DNA of 10,601 nt. Source: Promicromonosporaceae bacterium (GTDB taxonomy: Bacteria; Actinomycetota; Actinomycetes; Actinomycetales; Cellulomonadaceae). Location of the stretch: positions 1-10,601 of the forward strand of contig WRIF01000029.1 in assembly GCA_009782865.1 (NCBI GenBank), read 5' to 3'. Numbering within the stretch: the first letter of the stretch is position 1; each line of letters opens with the position of its first letter. Positions 1-6,770 of this stretch are shown piece by piece. A program made the translations under genes and the position numbers. The notes under the pieces were generated by a model. That model worked only from the letters and a program-made list of their open reading frames with translations. It was not told the DNA's origin and did no database searches.

Positions 1-1124
1 GCCTGATGGCGACGATGTTCCCGCTCGTGATGTTCATCCTCAATCTGTCGAGCGCGGCGGTGATCTGGTTCGGCGCCTCCCAGATTGACGCCGGAAACCT
101 CGAAGTCGGCTCACTGACGGCTTTTCTGACCTACCTGATGCAGATTCTGATGTCGGTGATGATGGCGACGATGATGATCATCATGGTGCCGCGGGCGGCG
201 GTTTGCGCCGGGCGAATCATCGCTGTCCTCGACCAACCGCTTTCGGTCGTCGCCGCGGCCAACCCGGTGACCAGCCTTTCTGGGGAAGGGGTTGTCGCCT
301 TTGAGGATGTCGCCTTCCGCTACGCCGGGGCAGCCGAACCGGTGATCTCCGGAATCAGCTTCACGATGAACCCCGGTCAAACCACGGCGATCATCGGCGC
401 CACCGGCTCGGGCAAGACCACCTTAGCCAACCTCGTACCGCGCCTCTACGACGCCACTGAAGGGACGGTTCGTCTCGACGGGGTCGATGTCCGCGAGATT
501 GACGAGGATCTTCTCTGGTCGCGGATCGGGCTGGTACCCCAGAAACCTTATTTGTTCTCTGGTACGGTCGCTTCCAACCTCCGCTACGGCAAGCCGGACG
601 CTAGCGACGAGGAGCTCTGGCACGCCCTCGAAGTCGCTCAAGCCGCCGACTTCGTCTTAGAGATGCCTCATCAGCTCGACGAACCGATCGCCCAGGGCGG
701 TACGAACGTCTCCGGCGGGCAGCGCCAGCGACTCAGCATCGCCCGAGCCCTCGTCAAACAACCCCAAATCTACGTTTTCGACGACGCTTTCTCCGCCCTT
801 GACGTCGCCACCGACGCCAGGCTGCGCCAGGCCCTCTGGCGGGAGCTGCCGCAGGTCACCAAGTTCGTGGTGGCCCAGCGCGTCTCCTCGATCACGGACG
901 CCGACGCGATCCTGGTCCTCAACGACGGGCGCCTCACCGGCATCGGCACGCATGCCGAACTGCTGGAGACCAACCAGACCTACCGCGAGATTGCCGAATC
1001 CCAGCTCTCGCTAGATGAACTCGGCACCGACACCTCGACCACCGGCATCCCCGCCGTGACCTCGACCGATGCCGGGCACGCCCTCGGCGATTCCGGCCCT
1101 AGTGGACAGGAGGCCCAGGCATGA
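1..1124 (+). CDS. ABC exporter half-transporter, degenerate-site subunit (5' partial)
   Basis: This is the C-terminal part of an ABC exporter half-transporter; the frame is already open at base 3, so the start lies upstream of the window. Residue numbers count from the Met at base 6. Two hydrophobic segments (about 5-25 and 38-62) are the end of the membrane domain. The nucleotide-binding domain follows, with Walker A GATGSGKTT (131-139), signature VSGGQ (235-239) and Walker B ending YVFDD (256-260). The catalytic Glu is replaced by Asp (D260) and the H-loop His by Gln (Q291, in VVAQR). These changes are typical of the impaired ATP site in heterodimeric exporters such as TM287/288 and LmrCD. 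The partner is the next gene, joined by an ATGA stop/start overlap. The tail after about residue 335 is rich in Thr, Ser and Gly. The substrate cannot be inferred; drug or lipid export is typical of the family. Confidence 0.93.
   Translation, partial: LMATMFPLVMFILNLSSAAVIWFGASQIDAGNLEVGSLTAFLTYLMQILMSVMMATMMIIMVPRAAVCAGRIIAVLDQPLSVVAAANPVTSLSGEGVVAFEDVAFRYAGAAEPVISGISFTMNPGQTTAIIGATGSGKTTLANLVPRLYDATEGTVRLDGVDVREIDEDLLWSRIGLVPQKPYLFSGTVASNLRYGKPDASDEELWHALEVAQAADFVLEMPHQLDEPIAQGGTNVSGGQRQRLSIARALVKQPQIYVFDDAFSALDVATDARLRQALWRELPQVTKFVVAQRVSSITDADAILVLNDGRLTGIGTHAELLETNQTYREIAESQLSLDELGTDTSTTGIPAVTSTDAGHALGDSGPSGQEAQA
1108..1113 (+). promoter_or_regulatory. Shine-Dalgarno of second ABC subunit
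   Basis: AGGAGG lies 7 bases before the ATG at 1121, within the last codons of the upstream ABC gene. With the ATGA overlap it fixes the start and suggests translational coupling of the two subunits. Confidence 0.8.
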
Positions 1125-3151
1125 GCAGGCGCCGCAAGCAGCAGGACGCCGCCGTGGACGCGGTGACAAAGGCGCAGCCGGGCGCTGGGTCGCCGGACGC
1201 CGAGCAGGCCGAACTCGACGAGGCCAACCAGGCCATGCTGGACTCCGGCAGCTGGGAGCAGCCGATGGGCAAGGCGGAGGCGTTCGGGCCGTCCTTCAGA
1301 CGGATGCTCGGTCTCCTCACCCCGCACAAGGTGGCGTTGTTCTTCGTGACCGTGATGGGCGTGGCCTCGGTGGTGCTCGCCGTGTGGGCGCCGCGCGTGC
1401 TCGGCCGCGCCACCGACACCATCTTCGGCGGGTTCATGCAACGGCAGTTCCCGGCCGGCATGACCCAGGAACAGGCGGTCGAGGCCGCCCGCACCACCGG
1501 CGGCGGCCGGCTGGCAGACCTGATTGCCAACCTGGACAACTTCGTGGCCGGATCCGGCATCGACTTCGCCAGCCTGCGCAACACCCTGGCGTTCGTGCTC
1601 GTCTTGTACATCGGCGCCGCCATCCTTGGCTGGGCGCAGGGCTTCATCATCAACATCGTCATGGTCCGCGCCATGTGGCGCCTGCGCGAGGATGTCGAAG
1701 ACAAGATCAACCACCTGCCGCTGAGCTACTTCGATCAGGTCAAGCGCGGCGAACTCATCTCGCGGGTCACCAACGACATCGAAAACATCGCCACCACCAT
1801 GCAGCAGTCGCTCTCTGGGGCGATCACCGCGATCCTCACCGTCATCGGTGTGCTGGTGATGATGTTCACCCTCTCGTGGCGCATGGCCCTGATCGCGCTG
1901 ATCACCCTGCCGCTGATGGGCGTCATCTTCGGCCTGATCGGACCCAAGTCGCAAAAGGCGTTCTCGCTGCAGTGGCGCAAGGTCGGCAAGCTGAACGCCC
2001 GCGTCGAGGAGTCCATCTCCGGGCACTCGCTGGTGAAGGTGTTTGGGCGGCGGGAGGAGTTCGCGAGCAGCTTCGCCGCCGAAAACGAGGAACTGTACGA
2101 GACGTCGTTCCGGGCGCAGTTCCTGTCGAACATCATGTTCCCGGCGATGAACTTCATCGGCAACGTCACCTACGTCGCCATCGCCGTGGTGGGCGGCCTG
2201 TTCGTCTCCGGCGGCACCATGTCGCTCGGTTCCGTCCAGGCGTTCATCCAGTACACCCAACAGTTCACGCAGCCGCTTGCCCAGATCGGCGGCATGATGT
2301 CCTCCGTGCAGTCGGGGGTGGCCTCGGCCGAGCGGGTGTTCAAGCTGCTCGACGCCGAGTCCGAGCCCGCCGACCCGGCAGACGCCCCCGCCGCCCGCAA
2401 GGGTGACGGCGTGATCGAGTTCCGCAACGTCAAGTTCTCGTACACCCCGGACCAAGACCTGATCGAGGACCTCTCGTTTACGGTGCGTCCCGGGCAGACG
2501 GTCGCGATTGTCGGCCCCACCGGCGCCGGAAAGACCACCCTGGTCAACCTGCTGATGCGCTTCTACGACCCGCAGGGAGGCCAGATTCTGGTCGATGGCC
2601 AAGACATTGCCGACCTCACCCGTCAGGATGCCCGCTACCGCACCGGCATGGTGCTGCAGGACACCTGGCTGTTTGCCGGCACCATCCGCGAGAACATTCG
2701 CTACGGCAAGCAGACCGCCACGGATGAGGAAATCCTGGAGGCCGCCAAGACCACCAAGGTCGACCGCTTCGTCCACTCCCTGCCAAACGGCTATGACACG
2801 GTGCTGGAGGAGGACGCCACCAACCTCTCGGCCGGTGAACGGCAGCTGGTCACCATCGCCCGCGCCTTCCTGCGCCAGCCCGAGATCCTGATCCTTGACG
2901 AGGCGACCTCCTCGGTGGACACCCGCACCGAAAAGCTCCTGCAGCGGGCCATGGCCAAGCTGCGCGAGGGCCGCACGTCGTTTGTCATCGCCCACCGGCT
3001 CTCGACCATCCGCGATGCCGACCTCATCCTGGTGATGAACGACGGAGCCATCGTCGAGCAGGGCAACCACGATTCGCTGCTCGCCGCCCGCGGCGCCTAC
3101 TACGACCTGTACCAGAGCCAGTTCACCGGCGCCTTCGAGCAGGCGGCCTAG
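1121..3151 (+). CDS. ABC exporter half-transporter, catalytic-site subunit
   Basis: A complete 676-residue fused membrane/ATPase half-transporter and presumed heterodimer partner of the preceding gene. A charged, probably disordered N-terminus (1-55) precedes the membrane domain (about 65-400, six expected helices). The loop between the first two helices (about 103-150) is long. The nucleotide-binding domain has Walker A GPTGAGKTT (465-473), Q-loop in VLQDTW (511-516), signature LSAGE (569-573, unlike canonical LSGGQ), Walker B ILILDE with catalytic E594, D-loop SSVD and H-loop H625 (VIAHRLSTI). Its intact Walker B Glu and H-loop pair with the VSGGQ of the other subunit to give the active site. 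Its altered signature faces the Asp/Gln-substituted site. This complementary pattern supports a heterodimer rather than two homodimers. The start is fixed by AGGAGG and the ATGA overlap. The substrate is unknown. Confidence 0.95.
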   Translation: MSRRRKQQDAAVDAVTKAQPGAGSPDAEQAELDEANQAMLDSGSWEQPMGKAEAFGPSFRRMLGLLTPHKVALFFVTVMGVASVVLAVWAPRVLGRATDTIFGGFMQRQFPAGMTQEQAVEAARTTGGGRLADLIANLDNFVAGSGIDFASLRNTLAFVLVLYIGAAILGWAQGFIINIVMVRAMWRLREDVEDKINHLPLSYFDQVKRGELISRVTNDIENIATTMQQSLSGAITAILTVIGVLVMMFTLSWRMALIALITLPLMGVIFGLIGPKSQKAFSLQWRKVGKLNARVEESISGHSLVKVFGRREEFASSFAAENEELYETSFRAQFLSNIMFPAMNFIGNVTYVAIAVVGGLFVSGGTMSLGSVQAFIQYTQQFTQPLAQIGGMMSSVQSGVASAERVFKLLDAESEPADPADAPAARKGDGVIEFRNVKFSYTPDQDLIEDLSFTVRPGQTVAIVGPTGAGKTTLVNLLMRFYDPQGGQILVDGQDIADLTRQDARYRTGMVLQDTWLFAGTIRENIRYGKQTATDEEILEAAKTTKVDRFVHSLPNGYDTVLEEDATNLSAGERQLVTIARAFLRQPEILILDEATSSVDTRTEKLLQRAMAKLREGRTSFVIAHRLSTIRDADLILVMNDGAIVEQGNHDSLLAARGAYYDLYQSQFTGAFEQAA

Positions 3152-3200
3152 GCGCCCGGCTGGAGGGCCGTGGCGGTACCGTCTGGACACCGCGGCGCCG

Positions 3201-3237
3201 GCCATCGCCTTGACGACGGCGCTGGACCGGCGATGGC
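3201..3237. repeat. 9-bp perfect inverted repeat upstream of trmB
   Basis: GCCATCGCC (3201-3209) and GGCGATGGC (3229-3237) are exact reverse complements separated by 19 bases. The right arm ends 5 bases before the -10-like hexamer of trmB, so it may be an operator. It could instead form a terminator-like hairpin for the ABC operon, but no T-run follows it. Confidence 0.55.
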
Positions 3238-3242
3238 GCAGG

Positions 3243-3248
3243 CATAAT
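3243..3248 (+). promoter_or_regulatory. Putative leaderless promoter -10 of trmB
   Basis: CATAAT matches the -10 consensus at five of six bases and sits 7 bases before the GTG at 3256, which would place transcription start at or next to the start codon. No Shine-Dalgarno precedes the GTG and no good -35 is seen at 16-18 bases. Confidence 0.55.
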
Positions 3249-3255
3249 TGGGGCC

Positions 3256-4002
3256 GTGACTGAAGAAGCCCCGAAGTTCTGGCGCCGCACGGTGTCCTAC
3301 GTGCGCCGTACCGAGCGCCTGACCGAGGCCCAGCAGCGCGCCTGGGATCACCGGCGCGACGCCTACCTGGTCGAGGTGCCGCGCGGCGGCTCGACCCTGT
3401 CGGTGGATCCGCGCTGGGTCCTTGACCCGGCCGCCGTCTTCGGCCGGCGGGCGCCGCTGGTGGTCGAGATCGGCACTGGCCGTGGCGAGAACGTGGTGGC
3501 CGCCGCCGCGCGTGAGCCGGGTTGCGACTTCCTGGGAGTGGAGGTCTACACCCCTGGGGTGGCCCAGGCGATGGTACGCGCCGACAAGGCGGCCGGCGAG
3601 GCTGGCCAGGGAGGTGGCCTAGGCAACCTGCGGCTGTTACAGGTGGATGCCGCCCTGCTGCTGGAGACGTCCCTGGCCCCCGGCTCCGTAGACGAACTGT
3701 GGATCTTCTTCTCCGATCCGTGGCCCAAGAAGAAGCACCACAAGCGTCGCCTAGTCTCCGCGGAGTTCCTGCTGCTGTGCGCCCGCGTGTTGAAGCCGGG
3801 AGGGGTGTTGCGCCTGGCCACCGACTGGGAGAACTATGCCGAGCAGATGCTGGAGTTGGGGAATGCCTGCCCGGCGCTGCGCAATGAGGGTGGCGACGGC
3901 GCCTTTTCCCCCCGCTTTGAGGGCCGGGTGTTGACGGCGTTCGAGCAGCGCGGGATCAACGCGGGCCGCGCCATTCACGACCTCACCTACCGTCGGGTTT
4001 GA
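3256..4002 (+). CDS. trmB: tRNA (guanine-N7-)-methyltransferase
   Basis: TrmB methylates N7 of G46 in the variable loop of tRNAs using S-adenosylmethionine. The 248-residue product has the class I methyltransferase fold. The SAM-binding motif EIGTGRGE is at 71-78, the acidic end of strand 2 is at E96, and the family hallmark SDPWPKKKHHKRR spans 153-165. Near the C-terminus, LTAFEQRG (226-233) corresponds to the conserved substrate-binding T-x-(F/Y)-E-x-(R/K)-G motif. Length fits actinobacterial TrmB, which carries an N-terminal extension relative to E. coli. The GTG start is chosen because residues from about 10 (FWRRTVSYVRR) look family-like and a -10-like CATAAT lies 7 bases upstream; there is no Shine-Dalgarno. 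It lies 104 bases after the ABC operon and 16 bases before the ATP-grasp gene. Confidence 0.95.
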   Translation: MTEEAPKFWRRTVSYVRRTERLTEAQQRAWDHRRDAYLVEVPRGGSTLSVDPRWVLDPAAVFGRRAPLVVEIGTGRGENVVAAAAREPGCDFLGVEVYTPGVAQAMVRADKAAGEAGQGGGLGNLRLLQVDAALLLETSLAPGSVDELWIFFSDPWPKKKHHKRRLVSAEFLLLCARVLKPGGVLRLATDWENYAEQMLELGNACPALRNEGGDGAFSPRFEGRVLTAFEQRGINAGRAIHDLTYRRV

Positions 4003-4005
4003 GGC

Positions 4006-4011
4006 TAGGCT
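4006..4011 (+). promoter_or_regulatory. Putative leaderless promoter -10 of the ATP-grasp gene
   Basis: TAGGCT fits the actinobacterial TANNNT -10 pattern and sits 7 bases before the ATG at 4019, with no Shine-Dalgarno between trmB's stop and this start. It suggests a leaderless transcript in addition to any read-through from trmB. Confidence 0.5.
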
Positions 4012-4018
4012 CCTGCCC

Positions 4019-4954
4019 ATGACCCAGCCCCGTGTCGCCCTGGTGACCTGCCGTGAGATTCCCGACCTCACCCCGGACGATCTTCCCCTCCTGGAGGCGA
4101 TCGCCGCCCTGGGTGTCACGGCCGATGCCGTCGTGTGGGATGACCCGCAGGTTGACTGGGCCGCCTATCGCCTGGTGGTCATCCGTTCCACCTGGGACTA
4201 TGTGCAGCGGCGCGACGAGTTTCTCGCCTGGGCCAGGTCGGTGCCGAATCTGGTCAATGCGGCCCGGACGGTGGAGTGGAACACGGACAAGCAGTACCTG
4301 CGGGACCTGGAGGCGTCCGGGGTCCCGGTGATTCCCACCGTGTGGCTCGACCCGGAACGGCACTTTTCCAAGCGGGCGGTACACACCCGGATGCCGGCCT
4401 ATGGCGACTTCGTGGTGAAGCCGACCATCTCCGCACGGGCCAAGGAGGCCGGACGCTATCAGCCGGTGGATGTGGGTAGCCGGATGAAGGCCATCCAGCA
4501 TGTGATGCGGCTGCTGGATTCGGGCCGACCGGTGATGATTCAGCCCTACATCCAGTCGGTGGATCAGGAGGGGGAGACGTCGCTGGTGTTCATCGGGGGC
4601 GAGTTCCAGCATGCCGTGAAGAAGAAGGCCTTGCTAAACGGCCCGGGGGCGCCGACGGTGGGCCTGGCCCTGTATCGCCCGCACGATGTCATGTCGGCGG
4701 TCACCGTCGGCGCGGCCGGCCTGGCCGTCGCCGAGCAGGCGTTGGCGGCAGCGGCGGAACACCTGGGGGTGGAGGCCTCAGACTTCCTGTACGCCCGCGT
4801 CGACCTGCTGCAGGGCGACAGCGGCCCGCTGGTGATCGAACTGGAGCTGACCGAACCGGCCCTCTGGCTGCGCTATTCCGGCGATCACCCGACCACCGAA
4901 CGCTTTGCCGCCGCCATCGTGGCGCGGGCCGGCCAGGCCTCCCGCGAGGGCTAA
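4019..4954 (+). CDS. ATP-grasp ligase-like protein (DcsG/RimK-related)
   Basis: A 311-residue cytosolic protein with an ATP-grasp fold, the fold of carboxylate-amine/thiol ligases such as glutathione synthetase and RimK. The N-terminal part has the motif IRSTWDY (55-61), seen in an uncharacterised group often named after the cycloserine enzyme DcsG. ATP-binding features follow: FVVKPTISARAKEAG (131-145, with the strand Lys and flexible glycine-containing loop) and MIQPYIQSVDQEGETS (173-188). The metal-binding end is RVDLLQ (260-265) with IELELTEPAL (273-282), where the acidic residues would bind Mg2+. The ligated substrates cannot be told from sequence. No other cycloserine genes (dcsA-dcsJ) are nearby, so a cycloserine role is unlikely. 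It follows trmB by 16 bases, and its stop overlaps that of the convergent DUF805 gene. Confidence 0.85.
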   Translation: MTQPRVALVTCREIPDLTPDDLPLLEAIAALGVTADAVVWDDPQVDWAAYRLVVIRSTWDYVQRRDEFLAWARSVPNLVNAARTVEWNTDKQYLRDLEASGVPVIPTVWLDPERHFSKRAVHTRMPAYGDFVVKPTISARAKEAGRYQPVDVGSRMKAIQHVMRLLDSGRPVMIQPYIQSVDQEGETSLVFIGGEFQHAVKKKALLNGPGAPTVGLALYRPHDVMSAVTVGAAGLAVAEQALAAAAEHLGVEASDFLYARVDLLQGDSGPLVIELELTEPALWLRYSGDHPTTERFAAAIVARAGQASREG

Positions 4955-4961
4955 CCTCGCG
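4943..4961. terminator. Possible bidirectional hairpin over convergent stop codons
   Basis: CGCGAGG (4943-4949) and CCTCGCG (4955-4961) form a perfect 7-bp stem with a 5-base loop. The loop bases contain the stop codons of both the ATP-grasp gene and the DUF805 gene, which overlap by three bases. There is no T-run on either side, so it is not a classical intrinsic terminator. Confidence 0.45.
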
Positions 4962-5457
4962 ACGCCTCGACGAGGGACGGTTCCTCCGACGCCAGCGGCG
5001 GCTCGGCGGGCTGCGGTAGCTGAGGGCCTGCCTGCTTCGACGGCAGCAAGGCGAAGATGAAGAGCGCCAGGGTCGCGAGCGCGGTGACGGCAGAGGGCAC
5101 GGTGACGAGGTAGCCCAGGAAGGTGAGGGCGTAGAAGAGCGCCGCGCAGGGGATTGCCAGCGCCTTGCCGGTGTCCCGCATGCGCCGGACCCCTACGGTC
5201 AGGGAGGGGAGGAAGGTTGCCCACCCGAGCGCCATCGCGGTGAAGTACGGGATAGGGGCGGCCGTGCGGAGGGCGTCGGCGGGCAAACCTTGTTCTGGAA
5301 CGCGGAGGCCCCAGGAGGCCCAGAGAGACCAGGCGATGAAGGGCAGGCTGCACAGCACGGTGAATAGGAACCACCACCAGTACTCGGCGCGGGCGGCCCG
5401 CCCGGAGAAGTTGAAGTAGTTGCGGAAACCGGACTTGATGGCCGCGATGAAGCCCAT
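4951..5457 (-). CDS. DUF805 family membrane protein
   Basis: A 168-residue small integral membrane protein of the DUF805 family (the YhaH/YhaI group), whose function is unknown. Family hallmarks are the N-terminal YFNFSGRAARAEYWWW (14-29) and VGVRRMRDTGK (88-98). Hydrophobic segments lie at about 28-49, 70-90, 100-120 and 123-139, giving roughly four membrane helices. A Pro/Glu-rich cytosolic tail (140-168) follows. The frame is open 28 codons further upstream (GTG at 5541), but the ATG at 5457 is chosen because AAGGAGGT lies 7 bases before it and the family homology begins there. It is convergent with the ATP-grasp gene and divergent from the next gene. Confidence 0.88.
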   Translation of the reverse strand: MGFIAAIKSGFRNYFNFSGRAARAEYWWWFLFTVLCSLPFIAWSLWASWGLRVPEQGLPADALRTAAPIPYFTAMALGWATFLPSLTVGVRRMRDTGKALAIPCAALFYALTFLGYLVTVPSAVTALATLALFIFALLPSKQAGPQLPQPAEPPLASEEPSLVEASRG

Positions 5458-5464
5458 CGCCTCG

Positions 5465-5472
5465 ACCTCCTT
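5465..5472 (-). promoter_or_regulatory. Strong Shine-Dalgarno of DUF805 gene
   Basis: Read on the minus strand, AAGGAGGT lies 7 bases before the ATG at 5457-5455. It decides this start over the longer open frame. Confidence 0.85.
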
Positions 5473-5498
5473 GCCTGCGTGGGTTGTTGAGACCGCCC

Positions 5499-5510
5499 CA
5501 GGGTACCCTG
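5499..5510. promoter_or_regulatory. 12-bp palindrome in divergent intergenic region
   Basis: CAGGGTACCCTG is a perfect 12-base palindrome in the 181-bp divergent region between the DUF805 gene and the six-Cys gene. On either strand it contains TACCCT, a TANNNT-type -10. For the DUF805 gene this would place transcription start near 5493 and leave a short leader carrying the Shine-Dalgarno. It may be a -10, an operator or both; no matching -35 was found. Confidence 0.35.
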
Positions 5511-5552
5511 CGTTTTCGGCCACCGTTTCCTCTGCGGCCACTTTCGGGCCGC

Positions 5553-5558
5553 TAGGGT
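5553..5558 (+). promoter_or_regulatory. Candidate -10 for the six-Cys membrane protein gene
   Basis: TAGGGT fits TANNNT and lies about 80 bases upstream of the ATG at 5639, leaving room for a leader with its own ribosome binding site. No convincing -35 is present. Confidence 0.25.
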
Positions 5559-5638
5559 TGGCTCGACAGCCCCCGGGCGGTGCTCCTGGCGAGGTGGTCA
5601 GGCCGCCAGTCGCCCGACAGAAACGCGAGGAACCCTGA

Positions 5639-6517
5639 ATGAATGCCAGCCCTGGTCGTCGTCCTCACGCCGGCATGCTGCTCGCCGCCCTAGGCTTGTT
5701 GGTTGCCGGCATGGCCGTCGTGCTGATTGGTTTGCTCAACCCCTTGGACGGACCGGGCGGATCCGGGCGCAGTGCCGAGGCCGAGGAGAGGTGCGGGCGG
5801 CGCTGTCAGGAGCGGGCCTTCCAGGCCGCCAAGGACGAGGCCGGCTGCCTGGCGGGCACGGGCGGATTCAGCATGTGGAGCGACGAGATGAACCTTCGTT
5901 GCGCGGTCTATCTCACCGACGAGAACGCCCACTATGACGTGGAGTGGTACCGCGTTGGGGTCACGGATATGAACACCGACCGGACTCACTATCAGTTCAC
6001 CACCATCGCCTGGCCCGCGGTGCTGCCAGCTGAAGGCCTTCCGGCCGCCGATCCCGAGCCGGAGGGTGCCGAACGCATAGAGTTCGGTCCAGTCTCCTTC
6101 GAGCTGCCCGCCGGTGTAAGCGACTCGCATCCGCGGGCCCTTGAGGTGCTCGAGGAGGCAAGGCAGCATGCCGAAGAGTTCGCCATCCTGATCGAGGAGT
6201 TTGCCTTCCTCGCACCGGCGGTGCAAGCCTGGGCCAACGATGACCTGCTGATCTGGGCGGAGTGGTTCGACGCATCCCCCGACCACCAACTACCGCTGAC
6301 CACCGAAGAGCTTGAGGCACAGCGGCCTGGGATCTGCGTCGACATTGACATATCGCATGGCGGAGTCGAGTTTTTCTGCTTCAGTTGGGATGACTCCCGC
6401 CACACCTGGGTGTGGATGCACGGGCCGTACCTGTTGTACGTACACATCCAGGCCGAGGGACGTTCGGTGAGAGAAGAAGCGGGGGAGCTGATCGACACCA
6501 TCATCGTGCGCCGCTGA
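5639..6517 (+). CDS. Hypothetical membrane-anchored protein with six extracytoplasmic cysteines
   Basis: I do not recognise this 292-residue protein. A short basic N-terminus (RRPH) is followed by one hydrophobic helix at about 13-33, so it is probably a single-pass protein with its body outside the membrane. No lipobox is apparent. The outer part starts with a Gly/Ser linker and holds six cysteines (52, 56, 70, 88, 233, 247), enough for three disulfides. It is strongly acidic with several Trp-rich stretches, and a helix-rich Glu segment lies at 167-190. The phrase FGPVSFELPAG (149-159) and the strand-rich C-terminal third resemble small secreted beta-containing domains, but no family assignment is justified. 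The ATG at 5639 has GAGG 8 bases upstream. It is divergent from the DUF805 gene, and a bidirectional terminator lies 170 bases downstream. Confidence 0.8.
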   Translation: MNASPGRRPHAGMLLAALGLLVAGMAVVLIGLLNPLDGPGGSGRSAEAEERCGRRCQERAFQAAKDEAGCLAGTGGFSMWSDEMNLRCAVYLTDENAHYDVEWYRVGVTDMNTDRTHYQFTTIAWPAVLPAEGLPAADPEPEGAERIEFGPVSFELPAGVSDSHPRALEVLEEARQHAEEFAILIEEFAFLAPAVQAWANDDLLIWAEWFDASPDHQLPLTTEELEAQRPGICVDIDISHGGVEFFCFSWDDSRHTWVWMHGPYLLYVHIQAEGRSVREEAGELIDTIIVRR

Positions 6518-6686
6518 GCGGCAGACCGGGCTAGCGCGCCTGCGGCCAGATGAGGGGCTGTCGATCCTAGGCATGAGTTCTGCCACCATGCTGGTGAAGG
6601 GCGGGTTGTAGGACAAAAGTGTGTCTGGGTGGGGCGCGCGGCCCGCGTCTGGGCATGGTGTAGACAGATTGTGTAGTCGAATGAGA
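6518..6686. other. Intergenic stretch without recognisable gene
   Basis: This is the 3' side of the six-Cys gene before the terminator. The stop codon of that gene sits in the 3-base loop of a 5-bp hairpin (GCCGC/GCGGC, 6510-6522). Only very short open frames exist here, and I see no RNA gene. Confidence 0.5.
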
Positions 6687-6724
6687 AAAACCCCCGGTCA
6701 GAAATCGCTCTGACCAGGGGTTTT
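6687..6724. terminator. Bidirectional rho-independent terminator
   Basis: AAAACCCC at 6687-6694 pairs with GGGGTTTT at 6717-6724, and GGTCAGA (6696-6702) with TCTGACC (6709-6715). There is one C/A mismatch and a 6-base loop. The minus-strand copy ends in a run of five T, the plus-strand copy in four. It can terminate the leftward orn/tRNA-His unit and the rightward six-Cys gene. Confidence 0.92.
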
Positions 6725-6770
6725 GCTGGGGTGTCACCTGCTGTGCAGGCTCGACTCCTCGTCGCTCGCT

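Noticed and set aside
1069..2406. Plus-strand 445-codon frame overlapping both ABC genes
   Set aside because: Out-of-frame shadow rich in Arg, Gly and Pro with no domain; the true frame carries Walker and signature motifs.
980..3205. Long open frame on the minus strand (741 codons) opposite the second ABC gene
   Set aside because: It is exactly antisense to a gene with complete ABC motifs, has a low-complexity His/Asp/Gly/Arg-rich product, and arises from high-GC codon structure.
4019..4954. Cycloserine biosynthesis role for the ATP-grasp protein
   Set aside because: The similarity is at fold and subgroup level only, and none of the partner biosynthetic genes is in the window.
5458..5541. 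Longer start for the DUF805 protein
   Set aside because: The extra 28 residues have no family similarity, and a near-perfect Shine-Dalgarno precedes the internal ATG at 5457.
5420..5638. Plus-strand 72-codon frame ending directly before the six-Cys gene
   Set aside because: It overlaps the N-terminal coding region and Shine-Dalgarno of the DUF805 gene on the other strand, and has no ribosome binding site or recognisable sequence.
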